A DNA stretch of 64,000 bases from Leuconostoc inhae. Its GTDB lineage: Bacteria > Bacillota > Bacilli > Lactobacillales > Lactobacillaceae. The stretch's first letter is position 1. Every line of letters starts with the position of its first letter. The position numbers and the translations under genes are program-made. Below are positions 16,972-26,704 of the stretch, piece after piece. The DNA lies in assembly GCF_019656015.1 (NCBI RefSeq), contig NZ_BPKW01000005.1:1-64000 (forward strand). Reading direction: 5' to 3'. Under the pieces are notes generated by a model. That model saw nothing but the letters and a program-made list of their open reading frames with translations. It made no database searches and was not told the DNA's origin.

Positions 16972-17550
16972 ATGGCAGTTCAAAACACAACGCCTGTTAA
17001 AGGCACTTGGTCACTACCCAAATTAGACGTGAGTCAATTTGTGGTACTTGCTTTACTTATCGGGCTTCATATAGTCTTAGGTAAATTAACTGTTGGTACA
17101 AACGTTCTCAAAATTAGTTTTGTGTTTGTGGCAATGTCGTTAATTGCTAAATGGTATGGTCCAATATGGACCATGATGATTGCAACTATCTTAGATGTAG
17201 TTGGTGCAACAATTATTAATCCAAGCGGTGCATTTTTTCCAGGATTTACCTTATCAGCAATTACAGGTGGGCTGATCTACGCTTTGTTTTATTACAATCA
17301 GTTACATGTCAGTTGGGTTAGAATTCTGATAGCAGTTGGCTTAGTAACGTTCATTGTTAATGCTGGTATGAATACATTGTGGCTCTTCATTATGTACTCT
17401 CAGGTGCATACATGGGATTCATTTGTTACATTCCTTATGCCACGTTTAATTAAATCGATTATGATGTATCCAATACAAGTTATTGTGACGTATGTTTTTT
17501 TGAATAATCCTGCAGTTAAACAAGCCACTAAAAAAATTTTTAAACAATAA
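16972..17550 (+). CDS. folT: Folate ECF transporter S component
   Basis: A 192-residue, six-helix membrane protein that binds folate and works with the shared ECF module (EcfA, EcfA', EcfT; not in this window). The family is visible in VLALLIGLHIVLGKLTVG, the central AKWYGPIWTMMIATILDVVG and FPGFTLSAITGGLIYALF. ATG 16972 is chosen: CGGAGG at 16957-16962 is well spaced, and the frame further upstream runs through the riboswitch. The THF riboswitch ahead confirms the substrate class. Confidence 0.92.
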   Translation: MAVQNTTPVKGTWSLPKLDVSQFVVLALLIGLHIVLGKLTVGTNVLKISFVFVAMSLIAKWYGPIWTMMIATILDVVGATIINPSGAFFPGFTLSAITGGLIYALFYYNQLHVSWVRILIAVGLVTFIVNAGMNTLWLFIMYSQVHTWDSFVTFLMPRLIKSIMMYPIQVIVTYVFLNNPAVKQATKKIFKQ

Positions 17551-17557
17551 AAATCAG

Positions 17558-17577
17558 ACAGCTTCGGCTGTTTTTTA
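17558..17577 (+). terminator. Terminator of folT
   Basis: ACAGC-TTCG-GCTGT tetraloop hairpin followed by T residues. Confidence 0.85.
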
Positions 17578-17633
17578 TTGCCAATAAAAGGAGATAATGG
17601 TAAACTTGAAAAAATGGTATAGGGGATATCTTT

Positions 17634-18113
17634 ATGACAGCTTGGGGTGCATTAATAGATTTTTTTAAACAATATAAACGATTTATTGGTACAAGTTCGA
17701 GAAGTGCGTTTAATTGGATGACTTGGTTCTGGGGTATTATTTATTGGATCATCGCTATATTAATCGTATGTGTCGCTGGTTTGGGTGCTTTTTTTGGTAA
17801 GCGTGGTGATACGATGACTGATACGACACCGCTGTTAGGCACAATTATTTTAGTGGTTGCGATTTCTGTGGTGTTATCAATAATAATTATTATTCCTAAT
17901 TTAGCGTTATATGCCAGACGGCTACATGATATGGGTTATTCAGGTTGGTGGCAACTTATAATAATTATTGTCAATGCGGCGACAATATTAGTCGCTGTTA
18001 TAAATCCAGGCATCAATGAAGATATACTTTATGGGATTCAAACGATTAGTAGCTTATGCTTTACGCTCTGGCTATCGTTTGGACCATCAAAGTTAAATAC
18101 TAAGTACAATTAA
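17634..18113 (+). CDS. DUF805 membrane protein
   Basis: A 159-residue DUF805 protein. The N-terminus begins with an amphipathic FFKQYKRFIGTSSRSAFNW, then about four membrane helices and the family signature ARRLHDMGYSGWWQL (about 97-111). Function unknown; inhibitor or stress roles proposed for relatives are not transferable. AGGGGAT precedes ATG 17634. It ends inside a 24-bp palindrome shared with the convergent gene. Confidence 0.85.
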   Translation: MTAWGALIDFFKQYKRFIGTSSRSAFNWMTWFWGIIYWIIAILIVCVAGLGAFFGKRGDTMTDTTPLLGTIILVVAISVVLSIIIIIPNLALYARRLHDMGYSGWWQLIIIIVNAATILVAVINPGINEDILYGIQTISSLCFTLWLSFGPSKLNTKYN

Positions 18114-18160
18114 AAAGTGTTGATCAGCTAATATGTTAGCTGATCAACACTTTTTAATTG
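18107..18160. terminator. Perfect 24-bp bidirectional terminator
   Basis: Arms 18107-18130 and 18137-18160 are perfectly complementary with a 6-nt loop, with A/T runs on both ends. It overlaps the stop codons of both convergent genes. Confidence 0.93.
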
Positions 18161-18834
18161 CCTCTAACGTCACCATGGACAAGATGCTTGAAAATATATT
18201 TATCTGACCAGGCAATGTTGCGACCTTGGAAGAAAAAAGATAAGACTGTACCAATTCCCAGTGCGACAAATTGATGGCTAAAAATAAAAGCGACAATTGA
18301 TAGACCAATTGCAGCAGCAAAGTTACTCATTTGTGCTTTAGAGGCGTTGCCGTGAAAATAATCGAAACGTAAAATATTTGTGAGGTCATCTAGGGGATGC
18401 AAAATCCAGTTGACACGTTGATAGATAGAAATCGCGACCCCGATGGTCCAGATAGCAAAAAAATCAATGGGTATACGTACCCACCAAGCAAGTGAGTGAA
18501 TACCAATGCTAACAAAATAATTAGCAAAAAAGCTGACTAAAAAACTAAATGATAAACCAAAAATAATATTGCCAATTAGACGGGGCCAATTGAAGTTCAT
18601 GGCAAGAAACATGTTTAAAAAGGCAATTGAAATAGCGACTAATGCTAAAAAAATACCAATTGGTAAACCACTTGCATTGGATAAATTGGCAGCACTAGCA
18701 GTCCAAGGTGCTGAACCCATGGTAGAGGCAACGCTTAATCCATTGCCAAATGAATTAACAATGAGCGAAATAACGAAAAAACTAATTTTTTGTTTTAAAC
18801 CAAGTTGATAAAATTGACCATCGATGTAGTACAT
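18154..18834 (-). CDS. YczE/YyaS-family membrane protein
   Basis: A 226-residue integral membrane protein of the YczE/YyaS/YitT-like group with about five helices. ASTMGSAPWTASAANLS and RIPIDFFAIWTIGVAISI are typical segments, and WILHPLDDLTNILR sits between helices. No substrate or partner is established for the family. Monocistronic, convergent with the DUF805 gene. Confidence 0.82.
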   Translation of the reverse strand: MYYIDGQFYQLGLKQKISFFVISLIVNSFGNGLSVASTMGSAPWTASAANLSNASGLPIGIFLALVAISIAFLNMFLAMNFNWPRLIGNIIFGLSFSFLVSFFANYFVSIGIHSLAWWVRIPIDFFAIWTIGVAISIYQRVNWILHPLDDLTNILRFDYFHGNASKAQMSNFAAAIGLSIVAFIFSHQFVALGIGTVLSFFFQGRNIAWSDKYIFKHLVHGDVRGN

Positions 18835-18991
18835 GCCATTCTCCCAAGAACCATAATATTTTCATTATAACAATACCAGCACGTAATAACCATTTTTTTA
18901 GAAAAGTGATTAAATTAATTAGTTTACTTATTCACAAACTAGGCGTATATTATTACTTGTAAAGTCGTATGACTAAGAAAGGAACTTAATT

Positions 18992-19762
18992 ATGAGTAAA
19001 GTAGCATTAGTAACAGGCGCCGGTCAAGGCATTGGTGAGGCAATTGCCCATCGTCTAGTGAAAGATGGCTTTCAGGTAGCCTTGGTTGGTCGACATTTGG
19101 AAAAAGTGCAACGCGTAGCAAATGACATTAAGGCGCAAGGTGGTGACGCTATTGCCATTAAAGCAGATGTTGCGAAACGTGATGAAGTTTTTGCGGCAGT
19201 GGCAGCGACAAAATCAGAGTTTGGTGATTTGAATGTCATTGTTAACAACGCCGGTGTGGCACCAACGACACCAATCATGGACGTCACAGAAGACGACATG
19301 AATTGGACTTGGGGTATTAATGTTAACGGTGTTGTATGGGGAACGCAGGCTGCTACAGAAGTATTCAAAGAATTGGGACATGGTGGTAAAATCATTAACG
19401 CGACATCACAAGCTGGTGTTGAAGGGAACCCTAATTTAACTGTTTACGGTTCAACAAAGTTTGCTATTCGTGGTATCACACAAACAACAGCTAAAGAATT
19501 AGCCCAATTTGGCATCACAGTTAATGCCTTTGCACCAGGAATTGTCAAAACACCAATGATGTGGGATATTGCCCATGAGGTCGGTCAAAATGCTGGTAAA
19601 GATGATGAATGGGGTATGGCACAATTCTCAGATGGCATCTCTCTAGGTCGTTTGAGTGAGCCTGAAGAAATTGCTAGTGTTGTTGGATTTTTAGCTAGTG
19701 ATGATTCAAATTATGTGACAGGTCAAACAATCATTGTGGATGGTGGCATGGTTTTCCGTTGA
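18992..19762 (+). CDS. butA: Diacetyl/acetoin reductase (S-acetoin forming)
   Basis: A 256-residue short-chain dehydrogenase that reduces diacetyl to acetoin and acetoin to 2,3-butanediol with NADH. Features: [12 protein letters not shown] (Rossmann glycine loop), NNAGVAP, catalytic Ser in [19 protein letters not shown] (Y-x3-K) and the C-terminal [13 protein letters not shown] shared with Lactococcus/Leuconostoc ButA. AAAGGAA lies before the ATG. It sits a short way upstream of the citrate cluster, whose excess pyruvate feeds this pathway. A Rex-like half site lies near 18919-18937. Confidence 0.9.
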   Translation: MSKVALVTGAGQGIGEAIAHRLVKDGFQVALVGRHLEKVQRVANDIKAQGGDAIAIKADVAKRDEVFAAVAATKSEFGDLNVIVNNAGVAPTTPIMDVTEDDMNWTWGINVNGVVWGTQAATEVFKELGHGGKIINATSQAGVEGNPNLTVYGSTKFAIRGITQTTAKELAQFGITVNAFAPGIVKTPMMWDIAHEVGQNAGKDDEWGMAQFSDGISLGRLSEPEEIASVVGFLASDDSNYVTGQTIIVDGGMVFR

Positions 19763-19823
19763 TCACTTGACTAACATGCAATATTTGTGTTGTAATAAAG
19801 AAAGTTATTTTAATTAGCATTAT

Positions 19824-19859
19824 AATCGGAATAAACATTAATGTTTATTCCGATTTTTG
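19824..19859 (+). terminator. Terminator of butA
   Basis: A perfect palindrome 19825-19854 (AATCGGAATAAACAT and its complement) followed by TTTTT. Confidence 0.9.
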
Positions 19860-19885
19860 TCATTGATAAAGCATTTAAGGAAAAT

Positions 19886-20377
19886 ATGTTAAAACATTAT
19901 TTAAAATCTGAAAAAATCAAATATTTATTTTGGGGCATCGTCACAACGTTGGTCTATTTTGTGGTACGATTTGTAGCTATGGCACTATTACATCAGGCTA
20001 TGTTGCCTGTATTAATTGCACAAATTGTGACGGTTTTGTTTGCATTTGTGGTCAATAAGTTTTTTGTGTTTGCAGATAATCAAAGTCGGCATGTTTTAGC
20101 GCAGTTGTTGAGATTTATAGCTGGCAGATTGTTTGTGGCGGGAATTGATTTTTTGTTAACTTATATCATGATTGAACGGTATAGTAGGTTTTTCATTCAC
20201 TTGTTGCGACTGGATATCATTAATTTCCAAACATTTCCTTTTGGATTATCTTGGTCGTGGTTACATGGCTGGATTCATGATAGTGTCTCACTCAATGCGG
20301 TGATTGCAGTTATCTTAATACAGATAATTGCGGTTGTTGTTAATTATTTCATCTCTAAATTTATGATTTTTGATTAA
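19886..20377 (+). CDS. GtrA-like membrane protein
   Basis: A 163-residue, four-helix GtrA-like protein: LFWGIVTTLVYFVVRF, ALVNKFFVF-like VVNKFFVFADN and the C-terminal VVNYFISKFMIFD are the family's marks. GtrA-like proteins are thought to move lipid-linked sugars across the membrane or to assist glycosyltransferases. ATG 19886 with AAGG at 19877-19880 is preferred; an in-frame ATG at 19841 lies inside the butA terminator stem. No glycosyltransferase gene is next to it. Confidence 0.78.
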   Translation: MLKHYLKSEKIKYLFWGIVTTLVYFVVRFVAMALLHQAMLPVLIAQIVTVLFAFVVNKFFVFADNQSRHVLAQLLRFIAGRLFVAGIDFLLTYIMIERYSRFFIHLLRLDIINFQTFPFGLSWSWLHGWIHDSVSLNAVIAVILIQIIAVVVNYFISKFMIFD

Positions 20378-20439
20378 TTGTCTGCTTTCAATTAAAAAAT
20401 AGCAAAGTAATCCCAACATTATCAGTTATCATAATATTA

Positions 20440-20488
20440 AAAAATCACCCAATAAGTGAGACTTTACCTCACTTATTGGGTGATTTTT
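20440..20488. terminator. Bidirectional terminator between gtrA-like gene and citI
   Basis: A perfect 21-bp stem (20440-20460 with 20468-20488) with a 7-nt loop. Confidence 0.92.
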
Positions 20489-20493
20489 TGACG

Positions 20494-21438
20494 TTATTTT
20501 AATATATGTTCATTCAAAATTCTGTAGGCCATGGCTTCACTGAGAATGATGTCAGTAATTAATTGACCACGCAGTGCGCCAATAACAGCTTGATATTTTG
20601 ATTTACCCCGAACTAAACAAATGCGTTTTGGCACTTGTAGTATTTCTGCAACTGGTAATCCGACAATTTTATCATCGCCTTGATTTAAAAATCGGCCATT
20701 AATATCATACGGTCGACCAAAAATCATACCTACCACACTTTTAACGTTCACTGAAGGAAAAATGCCATTTAAATTATTATGCCAAATTGGAATTGAGTCT
20801 AGTGAGCGAATTGTTCCGACACCTGTAATCAGAAAATCCATGTGATTTGCCAGCGCTAAAGTGTTTTGCAGCGAGGGCTCAGAATATAAGCCACCACGCA
20901 CAATGTCATTAAGAATGTAAAGTGGCGCTGGTAATGTTAAAAATTCACCAGAAACTTTTTTTGCAGCACGTTCAACCATTCGCATTGATCCAGCGGTGGA
21001 ATTATATTTCATGTTTTCACCTAAAAATTGTGTAAATTTAACACGATCTAGGGGTGTGCTTTTTAAGCTGTCTATCATACTGTAGATTGTTTCGCCCCAA
21101 GTTAAGCCGACAACTTTATTATTCGTTTGTAATAATTCACCAACAAACTCAGCAGCAAAATTGGATAAATGAGTTGATGTCGTGATGTTGTTAATGTCAT
21201 CTTGTACGACATAAAAATTAACATTAGGAAACTTATCTTGTAGGATGTGTTCTAATTGTGAATTACGATGAGAGTTTTCGGTAATTTCAATCTTAACAAT
21301 CCCACTTTTAACAGCTTCGTTGAAATATTTATTGACTAAATAACGACTAATATTATATTTTTTTGAGATATCCCCGAATGGTAACTTGTTGAGGTAATAA
21401 TCTTGAGAAATTTGAGAAAGTAATGCACGATCGACCAT
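20494..21438 (-). CDS. citI: Citrate cluster regulator CitI (SorC family)
   Basis: A 314-residue SorC/DeoR-type regulator: N-terminal helix-turn-helix (about 18-45; FGDISKKYNISRYLVNKYF) and a large C-terminal sugar-binding-like effector domain with GLTWGETIYSMI and FLITGVGTI. It is divergent from citM, as in the Weissella/Leuconostoc citI-citMCDEFGRP locus, where CitI activates the operon in response to citrate. GGAGGA precedes the ATG. Symbol given from position and family. Confidence 0.88.
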   Translation of the reverse strand: MVDRALLSQISQDYYLNKLPFGDISKKYNISRYLVNKYFNEAVKSGIVKIEITENSHRNSQLEHILQDKFPNVNFYVVQDDINNITTSTHLSNFAAEFVGELLQTNNKVVGLTWGETIYSMIDSLKSTPLDRVKFTQFLGENMKYNSTAGSMRMVERAAKKVSGEFLTLPAPLYILNDIVRGGLYSEPSLQNTLALANHMDFLITGVGTIRSLDSIPIWHNNLNGIFPSVNVKSVVGMIFGRPYDINGRFLNQGDDKIVGLPVAEILQVPKRICLVRGKSKYQAVIGALRGQLITDIILSEAMAYRILNEHILK

Positions 21439-21477
21439 GAAATCCTCCGTATAAATATAGTTTACTAGTATTTTACT

Positions 21478-21497
21478 AATTAAACAATCGTTTAATT
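21478..21497. promoter_or_regulatory. Candidate CitI operator
   Basis: AATTAAAC (21478-21485) and GTTTAATT (21490-21497) form a perfect 8-bp inverted repeat in the very AT-rich region between citI and citM. CitI is known to bind AT-rich operators in this region in a relative; exact sites were not derived here. Confidence 0.45.
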
Positions 21498-21604
21498 AAT
21501 TGAACAAATTTTAAAAATTTTAATTTAAAAAAATTAAGTGATTTTAAATATTTAAAAAAATTAATATTTTATGGCTTTTATTTTAAAATTAGTAATAAAA
21601 ATCA

Positions 21605-21633
21605 TTGACTTGATTTCAGGTAATTACTAGAAT
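21605..21633 (+). promoter_or_regulatory. Promoter of the cit operon
   Basis: TTGACT 21605-21610, 17-nt spacer, TAGAAT 21628-21633. Confidence 0.8.
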
Positions 21634-21698
21634 GAGACTTGTTAACAACTGTACATGAGTACATGCAAGTAAAACTTAAATTAGAAAAGAGGAAGATT

Positions 21699-22844
21699 TT
21701 GGTAGATATGAAAGAAGTGCTGTCAATTCATGAGGCACATACCGGGGTTTTAGATATAGAGTCACAATTTGATATTACAACACCATCAGCATTGAGTGAG
21801 GCTTATACGCCAGGAGTTGCCGGTTTAGCGAAATTAATTGCTAAAGATGAATCGCAAAAAAATATTTATACCATGAGTGGCAAATTAATTCCAGTGATTA
21901 CTGATGGCTCAGCTGTACTAGGATTGGGGAACATTGGCCCTGCGGCTGGGTTGCCTATCGTTGAAGGTAAGGCGCTTATTTATAAAAACTTTGCTAATGT
22001 GAATGCTTTGCCGATGGCATTGAATCAGGTCAGTGTTGATGAATTTGTCAAGGCAGTTAAAGCTATGGCACCATCATTTGCAGGCATTCATTTAGAAGAT
22101 ATTGGTGCGCCACGTGTATTTGAAATTGAACGACGCTTGAGTGAGGAGCTTGATATTCCCGTATACCATGATGATCAAACAGGCACAGCCATTGTTGTTC
22201 TTGCGGGTCTTATTAATGCCGCAAAAGTTGTTGGAAAAGATTTACAACAATTAAAAGTGGTGGTCAATGGTATTGGTGCGGCAGGTGTTGCCACAACTAA
22301 AATTTTATTGGCAGCAGGCTTAAAAAACATCACATTAGTGGACATTGATGGTGTGGTACGGTCAGCTAATCAAAAATACAATAGTTATCAACGTGAATTA
22401 GCGACGCAAGTAAATCAAAGTGATGGTAAAAAGCTTGATGACGTTATTTTAAATCAAGACGTGTTTATTGGTTTGTCGGATGCAAATGTGCTAACTGGTA
22501 GTCAAGTGAAACGTATGGCCAAGAAGCCAATTGTCTTTGCATTAGCTAATCCCGTGCCAGAAATAGCACCAGAAGTTGCTATTGATGCTGGTGCAGCGGT
22601 TGTGGCAACCGGATCTTCACAATGGCCGAACCAAGTGAATAATGTTTTGGTATTTCCTGGCTTATTTAAAGGGTTGTTATCAAGTGGTCTGAAACATGTT
22701 GATATGCCATTACAGATACGTGTGGCACACGCATTGGCTGATATGATTAAAAATCCCGATGCCACACATGTTGTTCCTGGTGTTTTTGGTAAAGGAATTG
22801 TGCATGCAGTGGAACAGTCAGTTTTAGAGTATGCCAAACAATAA
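21699..22844 (+). CDS. citM: Oxaloacetate decarboxylase / malic enzyme CitM
   Basis: A 381-residue malic-enzyme-family protein. In citrate-fermenting lactic acid bacteria it decarboxylates oxaloacetate to pyruvate. Features: SEAYTPGVAGLAKLIAKDE, TDGSAVLGLGNIGP, catalytic VEGKALIYKNFA, metal-site HLEDIGAPRVFEIER and YHDDQTGTAIVVLAGL, and the nucleotide loop GIGAAGVATTKILLAAG. A TTG at 21699 has AGAGGA 5 nt upstream; ATG 21708, three codons later, is the alternative. First gene of the cit operon; the product relation to malate cannot be decided from sequence alone. Confidence 0.88.
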   Translation: MVDMKEVLSIHEAHTGVLDIESQFDITTPSALSEAYTPGVAGLAKLIAKDESQKNIYTMSGKLIPVITDGSAVLGLGNIGPAAGLPIVEGKALIYKNFANVNALPMALNQVSVDEFVKAVKAMAPSFAGIHLEDIGAPRVFEIERRLSEELDIPVYHDDQTGTAIVVLAGLINAAKVVGKDLQQLKVVVNGIGAAGVATTKILLAAGLKNITLVDIDGVVRSANQKYNSYQRELATQVNQSDGKKLDDVILNQDVFIGLSDANVLTGSQVKRMAKKPIVFALANPVPEIAPEVAIDAGAAVVATGSSQWPNQVNNVLVFPGLFKGLLSSGLKHVDMPLQIRVAHALADMIKNPDATHVVPGVFGKGIVHAVEQSVLEYAKQ

Positions 22845-22859
22845 GTGGTAATTAAGGTC

Positions 22860-23921
22860 ATGACAAATACAGTGCAAGATATTCATATGTCAAATGTCAC
22901 TCAAAAAAAGAATTGGCAAGCATTTTTGAGTAAACTTGGCATTACTAAATTTAATGATCAAGAGTTAGATGCGATTGAGCAAACAATTGGTATTTACGAT
23001 GATGAGCAACTAGTCGCAACGGGATCGATTGCAGGAAACATTATAAAATATGTCGGAGTTTGTGCTATTGGTGAAACATCAAAGGGTGCGAGATTTAACC
23101 AACTGATGACGGCTTTAGAAAATCGTATGGCTTTGTTAGAACGATTTCATCAATTTGTTTATACGAAACCACTATATGTGCAAAGTTTTGAACATGTTGG
23201 CTTTAAGTTGTTAGCTGATTCAAGTGCAGGTGTTCTTCTTGAGAAAGGATCACCCGATGTCCAAAACTTTTTAAATGCGATTCCAAAAGCGCTACAAGGG
23301 GTTCAAACAATAGGGAGCGTTGTTGTCAATGCAAATCCATTTACGATAGGGCATCAATACTTAATTGAGAAAGCAGCTAATGAAAATGACTTAGTCTATG
23401 TATTTGTGGTTAACCAAGATGTTTCATTATTTCGAACGGCGGAACGTTTTGATCTCGTTAAGCAGGGGGTTAAAAATTTTAAAAATGTTATCGTTGTTGC
23501 CGGTGGCGACTATATCATTAGCTATTTAACTTTTCCGTCGTATTTTATAACCAACACACAGCAGGTTATCAATTACCAAACGACAATCGATGCGCGTATT
23601 TTTAAGAATATTATTGCGCCAGCATTGGCTATTCAGAGGCGCTATGTCGGTAGTGAACCACTTTCTCATACAACTAATTTATACAATCAAACATTGGTAC
23701 GTGAATTAGAACCAGAAATAAAGTTGATAATCGTACCCAGAATAGCGCAAGACAATCAAACAGAAATAGTATCAGCGCGTAAAGTACGGCAGGCGATTGC
23801 TGAAAATGACTTTGAAGCGTGGTCTGAGATAGTGCCTGAGACCACAAAAAAATTTATTAACCAACATTTAGCTGAATTGCAAATGCGCATTAGAAAGGGA
23901 CAAAAGATTAATGGAAATTAA
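22860..23921 (+). CDS. citC: [Citrate (pro-3S)-lyase] ligase
   Basis: About 353 residues. CitC acetylates the prosthetic group thiol of citrate lyase with ATP and acetate, switching the enzyme on. An N-terminal GNAT-like half (about 15-120) precedes a nucleotidyltransferase domain with NANPFTIGHQYLIEKAA (HxGH-like TIGH) and SARKVRQAIAEND. The start is uncertain: ATG 22860 has only a weak AAGG; GTG 22845 abuts the citM stop. Overlaps citD by 11 nt. Confidence 0.9.
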   Translation: MTNTVQDIHMSNVTQKKNWQAFLSKLGITKFNDQELDAIEQTIGIYDDEQLVATGSIAGNIIKYVGVCAIGETSKGARFNQLMTALENRMALLERFHQFVYTKPLYVQSFEHVGFKLLADSSAGVLLEKGSPDVQNFLNAIPKALQGVQTIGSVVVNANPFTIGHQYLIEKAANENDLVYVFVVNQDVSLFRTAERFDLVKQGVKNFKNVIVVAGGDYIISYLTFPSYFITNTQQVINYQTTIDARIFKNIIAPALAIQRRYVGSEPLSHTTNLYNQTLVRELEPEIKLIIVPRIAQDNQTEIVSARKVRQAIAENDFEAWSEIVPETTKKFINQHLAELQMRIRKGQKINGN

Positions 23922-24204
23922 GAAAACCGCAATAGCGGGAACATTGGAATCGTCTGATGTTCAAATTATGTTAACTCAGGGAACGGATGGCATTGTATTT
24001 GATTTAGTATCAGATGTTGCTAAACAATTTGATGATGCAATTAAGCAAACAATTAATCAAGTCCTGTCAGAATATGGCATTCAAAATGTCATTGTCAAAG
24101 TGGTAGATAAGGGCGCCTTGGATATGGTCATTAAAGCGCGGACTGTTGCAGTAGTACAACGGGCTCTCGATACTGTAGGTGAACCTAAGTGGGAGGTGCT
24201 GTAA
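23911..24204 (+). CDS. citD: Citrate lyase acyl-carrier protein (gamma)
   Basis: A 97-residue acyl-carrier subunit that carries phosphoribosyl-dephospho-CoA on the Ser in AGTLESSDVQ (about 11-20). Length and the SEYGIQNV and AVVQRALDTV motifs fit CitD. AGAAAGGGAC precedes the ATG; the stop overlaps the citE start (TAATG). Confidence 0.94.
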   Translation: MEIKKTAIAGTLESSDVQIMLTQGTDGIVFDLVSDVAKQFDDAIKQTINQVLSEYGIQNVIVKVVDKGALDMVIKARTVAVVQRALDTVGEPKWEVL

Positions 24205-25115
24205 TGGCTATAGAAGAAAAGTTACGTCGTACCATGATGTTTGTGCCAGGAAATAATCCAGCAATGGTTAAGGACGCGGGTATATTTGGGGCTGATTCTA
24301 TTATGTTTGATCTGGAAGATGCCGTATCGCTTTCGGAAAAAGATGCTGCGCGATATTTAGTATATGAAGCCTTGAAAACAGTTGATTATGGTCGCTCTGA
24401 ACTCGTTGTTCGTATCAATGGATTGGACACACCTTTTTATCATAATGATATTAAAGCGATGGTCAAAGCCGGAATTGATGTGATTCGTTTGCCTAAAGTT
24501 GAAACGGCAGATATGATACGAAATCTTGAAAAACTAGTCGTTGAAGCTGAGATAGAATTTGGCCGTGAAGTTGGCACAACTCATCTGATGGCTGCGATCG
24601 AGTCTGCTCGTGGCGTTGTTAATGCAAATGAAATTGCACAAGCTTCCAAACGAATGATTGGCATTGCGCTGTCAGCTGAAGATTATACAACAGATATGAA
24701 AACACATCGATATCCCGATGGACAAGAGTTATTGTATGCACGAAATGTGATTTTACATGCAGCTAGAGCTGCTGGCATTGCTGCCTTTGATACTGTATTT
24801 ACTAATTTGAATGATGAAGCAGGATTCAAACGTGAAACTGAGTTGATTCATCAACTTGGCTTTGATGGTAAATCATTAATTAATCCACGACAAATTGACC
24901 TAGTTAATCAGGTATATCAACCATTGAAAAAAGAAATTATAACGGCTCAAAATGTCATTGCAGCTATTGAGGATGCCAAACAAAAAGGGTCAGGTGTGAT
25001 TTCTATGAATGGACAGATGGTTGACAGACCAGTTGTATTACGTGCTGAACGTGTCATGCGCTTGGCTAAAGCTAATAATTTAGTTGATGAGGAGGGAAAT
25101 TACATTGAAAAATAA
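24204..25115 (+). CDS. citE: Citrate lyase beta subunit
   Basis: A 303-residue HpcH/HpaI-type lyase that cleaves citryl-ACP into oxaloacetate and acetyl-ACP. [34 protein letters not shown] (metal-binding Glu/Asp), [11 protein letters not shown] and [11 protein letters not shown] match CitE. ATG 24204 has GGGAGGTG about 7 nt upstream; it shares one base with the citD stop. Confidence 0.95.
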   Translation: MAIEEKLRRTMMFVPGNNPAMVKDAGIFGADSIMFDLEDAVSLSEKDAARYLVYEALKTVDYGRSELVVRINGLDTPFYHNDIKAMVKAGIDVIRLPKVETADMIRNLEKLVVEAEIEFGREVGTTHLMAAIESARGVVNANEIAQASKRMIGIALSAEDYTTDMKTHRYPDGQELLYARNVILHAARAAGIAAFDTVFTNLNDEAGFKRETELIHQLGFDGKSLINPRQIDLVNQVYQPLKKEIITAQNVIAAIEDAKQKGSGVISMNGQMVDRPVVLRAERVMRLAKANNLVDEEGNYIEK

Positions 25116-26643
25116 AGTGGAACGTGACATACCTGACGACATTTTAAAACAATCAAAACGTCAAATATTTAAAGGTGTTGACTATGGTCAACCAACGATT
25201 CAACGTGTGGCGCCTAAAGTCAAAGCAACAACCGGTCAAAATAAAATTTTAGATTCAATAGATGACGTTGTGACGCAAACTATCAAAGATGGTATGACAA
25301 TATCATTTCATCATCATTTTCGTGAAGGTGATTATGTCTTCAATAAAGTCATGCGCAGTATTATCGATCATGGCTATCAAAATATCACGTTAGCACCATC
25401 GTCTTTGACAAATGTGATGAATGATATTGTCGTTGAAGCCATTCAAAAGGGTGTCGTAACTGAGATTACTTCGTCTGGCATGCGTGGTAGTTTGGGCGAT
25501 GCTGTGTCACATGGTATTTTGCAAAAGCCTGTTGTATTTAGATCTCATGGTAATCGTGCCCGTGCTATAGAAAACGGGGAAATCAAAATTGACGTTGCCT
25601 TTCTGGGTGTACCAAACACTGATGATATGGGTAACGCTAATGGTAGGGATGGTGTAGCGGCCTTTGGTTCATTAGGATATGCCTTAATTGATGCTCAATA
25701 TGCGAATACATTAGTACTAATTACGGATAACATTAAGCCTTATCCTAACACACCGGCATCTATTAAGCAGACGCAGGTTGATTACATTGTGCAAGTAGAT
25801 GAAGTGGGTAATCCAGATAAAATCGGCTCAGGTGCAACGAGATTTACTAAAGATCCCAAAGAACTCAAAATTGCTAAAACGGTTAACGACGTCATTGTTA
25901 ATTCAAAGTACTTTAAAAATGGTTTTTCATTTCAAACAGGTTCAGGCGGTGCGGCGTTAGCAGTAACAAGGTTTTTACGTACAGCGATGATTGAACAAGG
26001 CATTAAAGCAGCTTTTGCATTAGGGGGTATCACTAAACCAACGGTTGACTTGTTAAATGAGGGTCTCGTTGCCAAGGTGATGGATGTTCAAGATTTTGAT
26101 AAAGGTGCAGCTGAATCAATGAAAGATAATCAATACCAACAAGAAATTGATGCTTCTTGGTATGCTGATCCAGCCAATAAAGGCGCTATGGTTGACAAAT
26201 TAGATGTGGCCATTTTATCTGCTTTGGAAATTGACACACAGTTTAATGTTAACGTGATGTCCGGCTCGGATGGCATCATTCGTGGTGCTATTGGTGGACA
26301 TCAAGACGCAGCAACGGCTAAATTAACCATTATTTCAGCGCCACTTGTTCGCGGACGCATTGCAACAATTGTACCTGAAGTTACTACAGTTATTACACCA
26401 GGTGACTCAATTGATGTGATTGTCACAGAGGTTGGTATTGCGATTAATCCAAAACGTCAAGACCTAATAGATCAATTAAAAGATGTGCCAGGGTTACCTC
26501 TTTACACAATTGAAGCACTACAAGAACAAGCGGCAAAAATTGTTGGGACACCAAAACCATTACAGTTTACAGATCGTGTTGTTGCAGTTGCTGAATATCG
26601 CGATGGCACATTAATTGATGTTATTAAACAAGTAAAAGAATGA
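25105..26643 (+). CDS. citF: Citrate lyase alpha subunit
   Basis: A 512-residue citrate:acetyl-ACP transferase that swaps acetyl for citryl on CitD. Seen: [70 protein letters not shown] and [20 protein letters not shown] at 25105 with GGAGGGA 8 nt upstream is the best start; it overlaps the citE stop by 11 nt. Length matches CitF. Confidence 0.95.
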   Translation: MKNKVERDIPDDILKQSKRQIFKGVDYGQPTIQRVAPKVKATTGQNKILDSIDDVVTQTIKDGMTISFHHHFREGDYVFNKVMRSIIDHGYQNITLAPSSLTNVMNDIVVEAIQKGVVTEITSSGMRGSLGDAVSHGILQKPVVFRSHGNRARAIENGEIKIDVAFLGVPNTDDMGNANGRDGVAAFGSLGYALIDAQYANTLVLITDNIKPYPNTPASIKQTQVDYIVQVDEVGNPDKIGSGATRFTKDPKELKIAKTVNDVIVNSKYFKNGFSFQTGSGGAALAVTRFLRTAMIEQGIKAAFALGGITKPTVDLLNEGLVAKVMDVQDFDKGAAESMKDNQYQQEIDASWYADPANKGAMVDKLDVAILSALEIDTQFNVNVMSGSDGIIRGAIGGHQDAATAKLTIISAPLVRGRIATIVPEVTTVITPGDSIDVIVTEVGIAINPKRQDLIDQLKDVPGLPLYTIEALQEQAAKIVGTPKPLQFTDRVVAVAEYRDGTLIDVIKQVKE

Positions 26644-26653
26644 TTTTAAACAA

Positions 26654-26669
26654 CGAACCTTAAGGTTCG
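26654..26669. repeat. Palindrome between citF and citXG
   Basis: CGAACCTTAAGGTTCG is a perfect 16-nt palindrome 10 nt after the citF stop, without a T-run. It may mark mRNA processing or adjust downstream expression. Confidence 0.5.
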
Positions 26670-26704
26670 CGTACATAGATTTAAAAATGAGAAGAGGCAG
26701 TAAC

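Noticed and set aside
17597-17668. 23-codon ORF overlapping the start of the DUF805 gene
   Set aside because: AAAGGAG is only 3 nt from its ATG and nothing else supports it; ATG 17634 has its own site.
19841-19885. Earlier in-frame ATG for the GtrA-like gene
   Set aside because: It lies inside the palindromic butA terminator and has no ribosome site; ATG 19886 is better supported.
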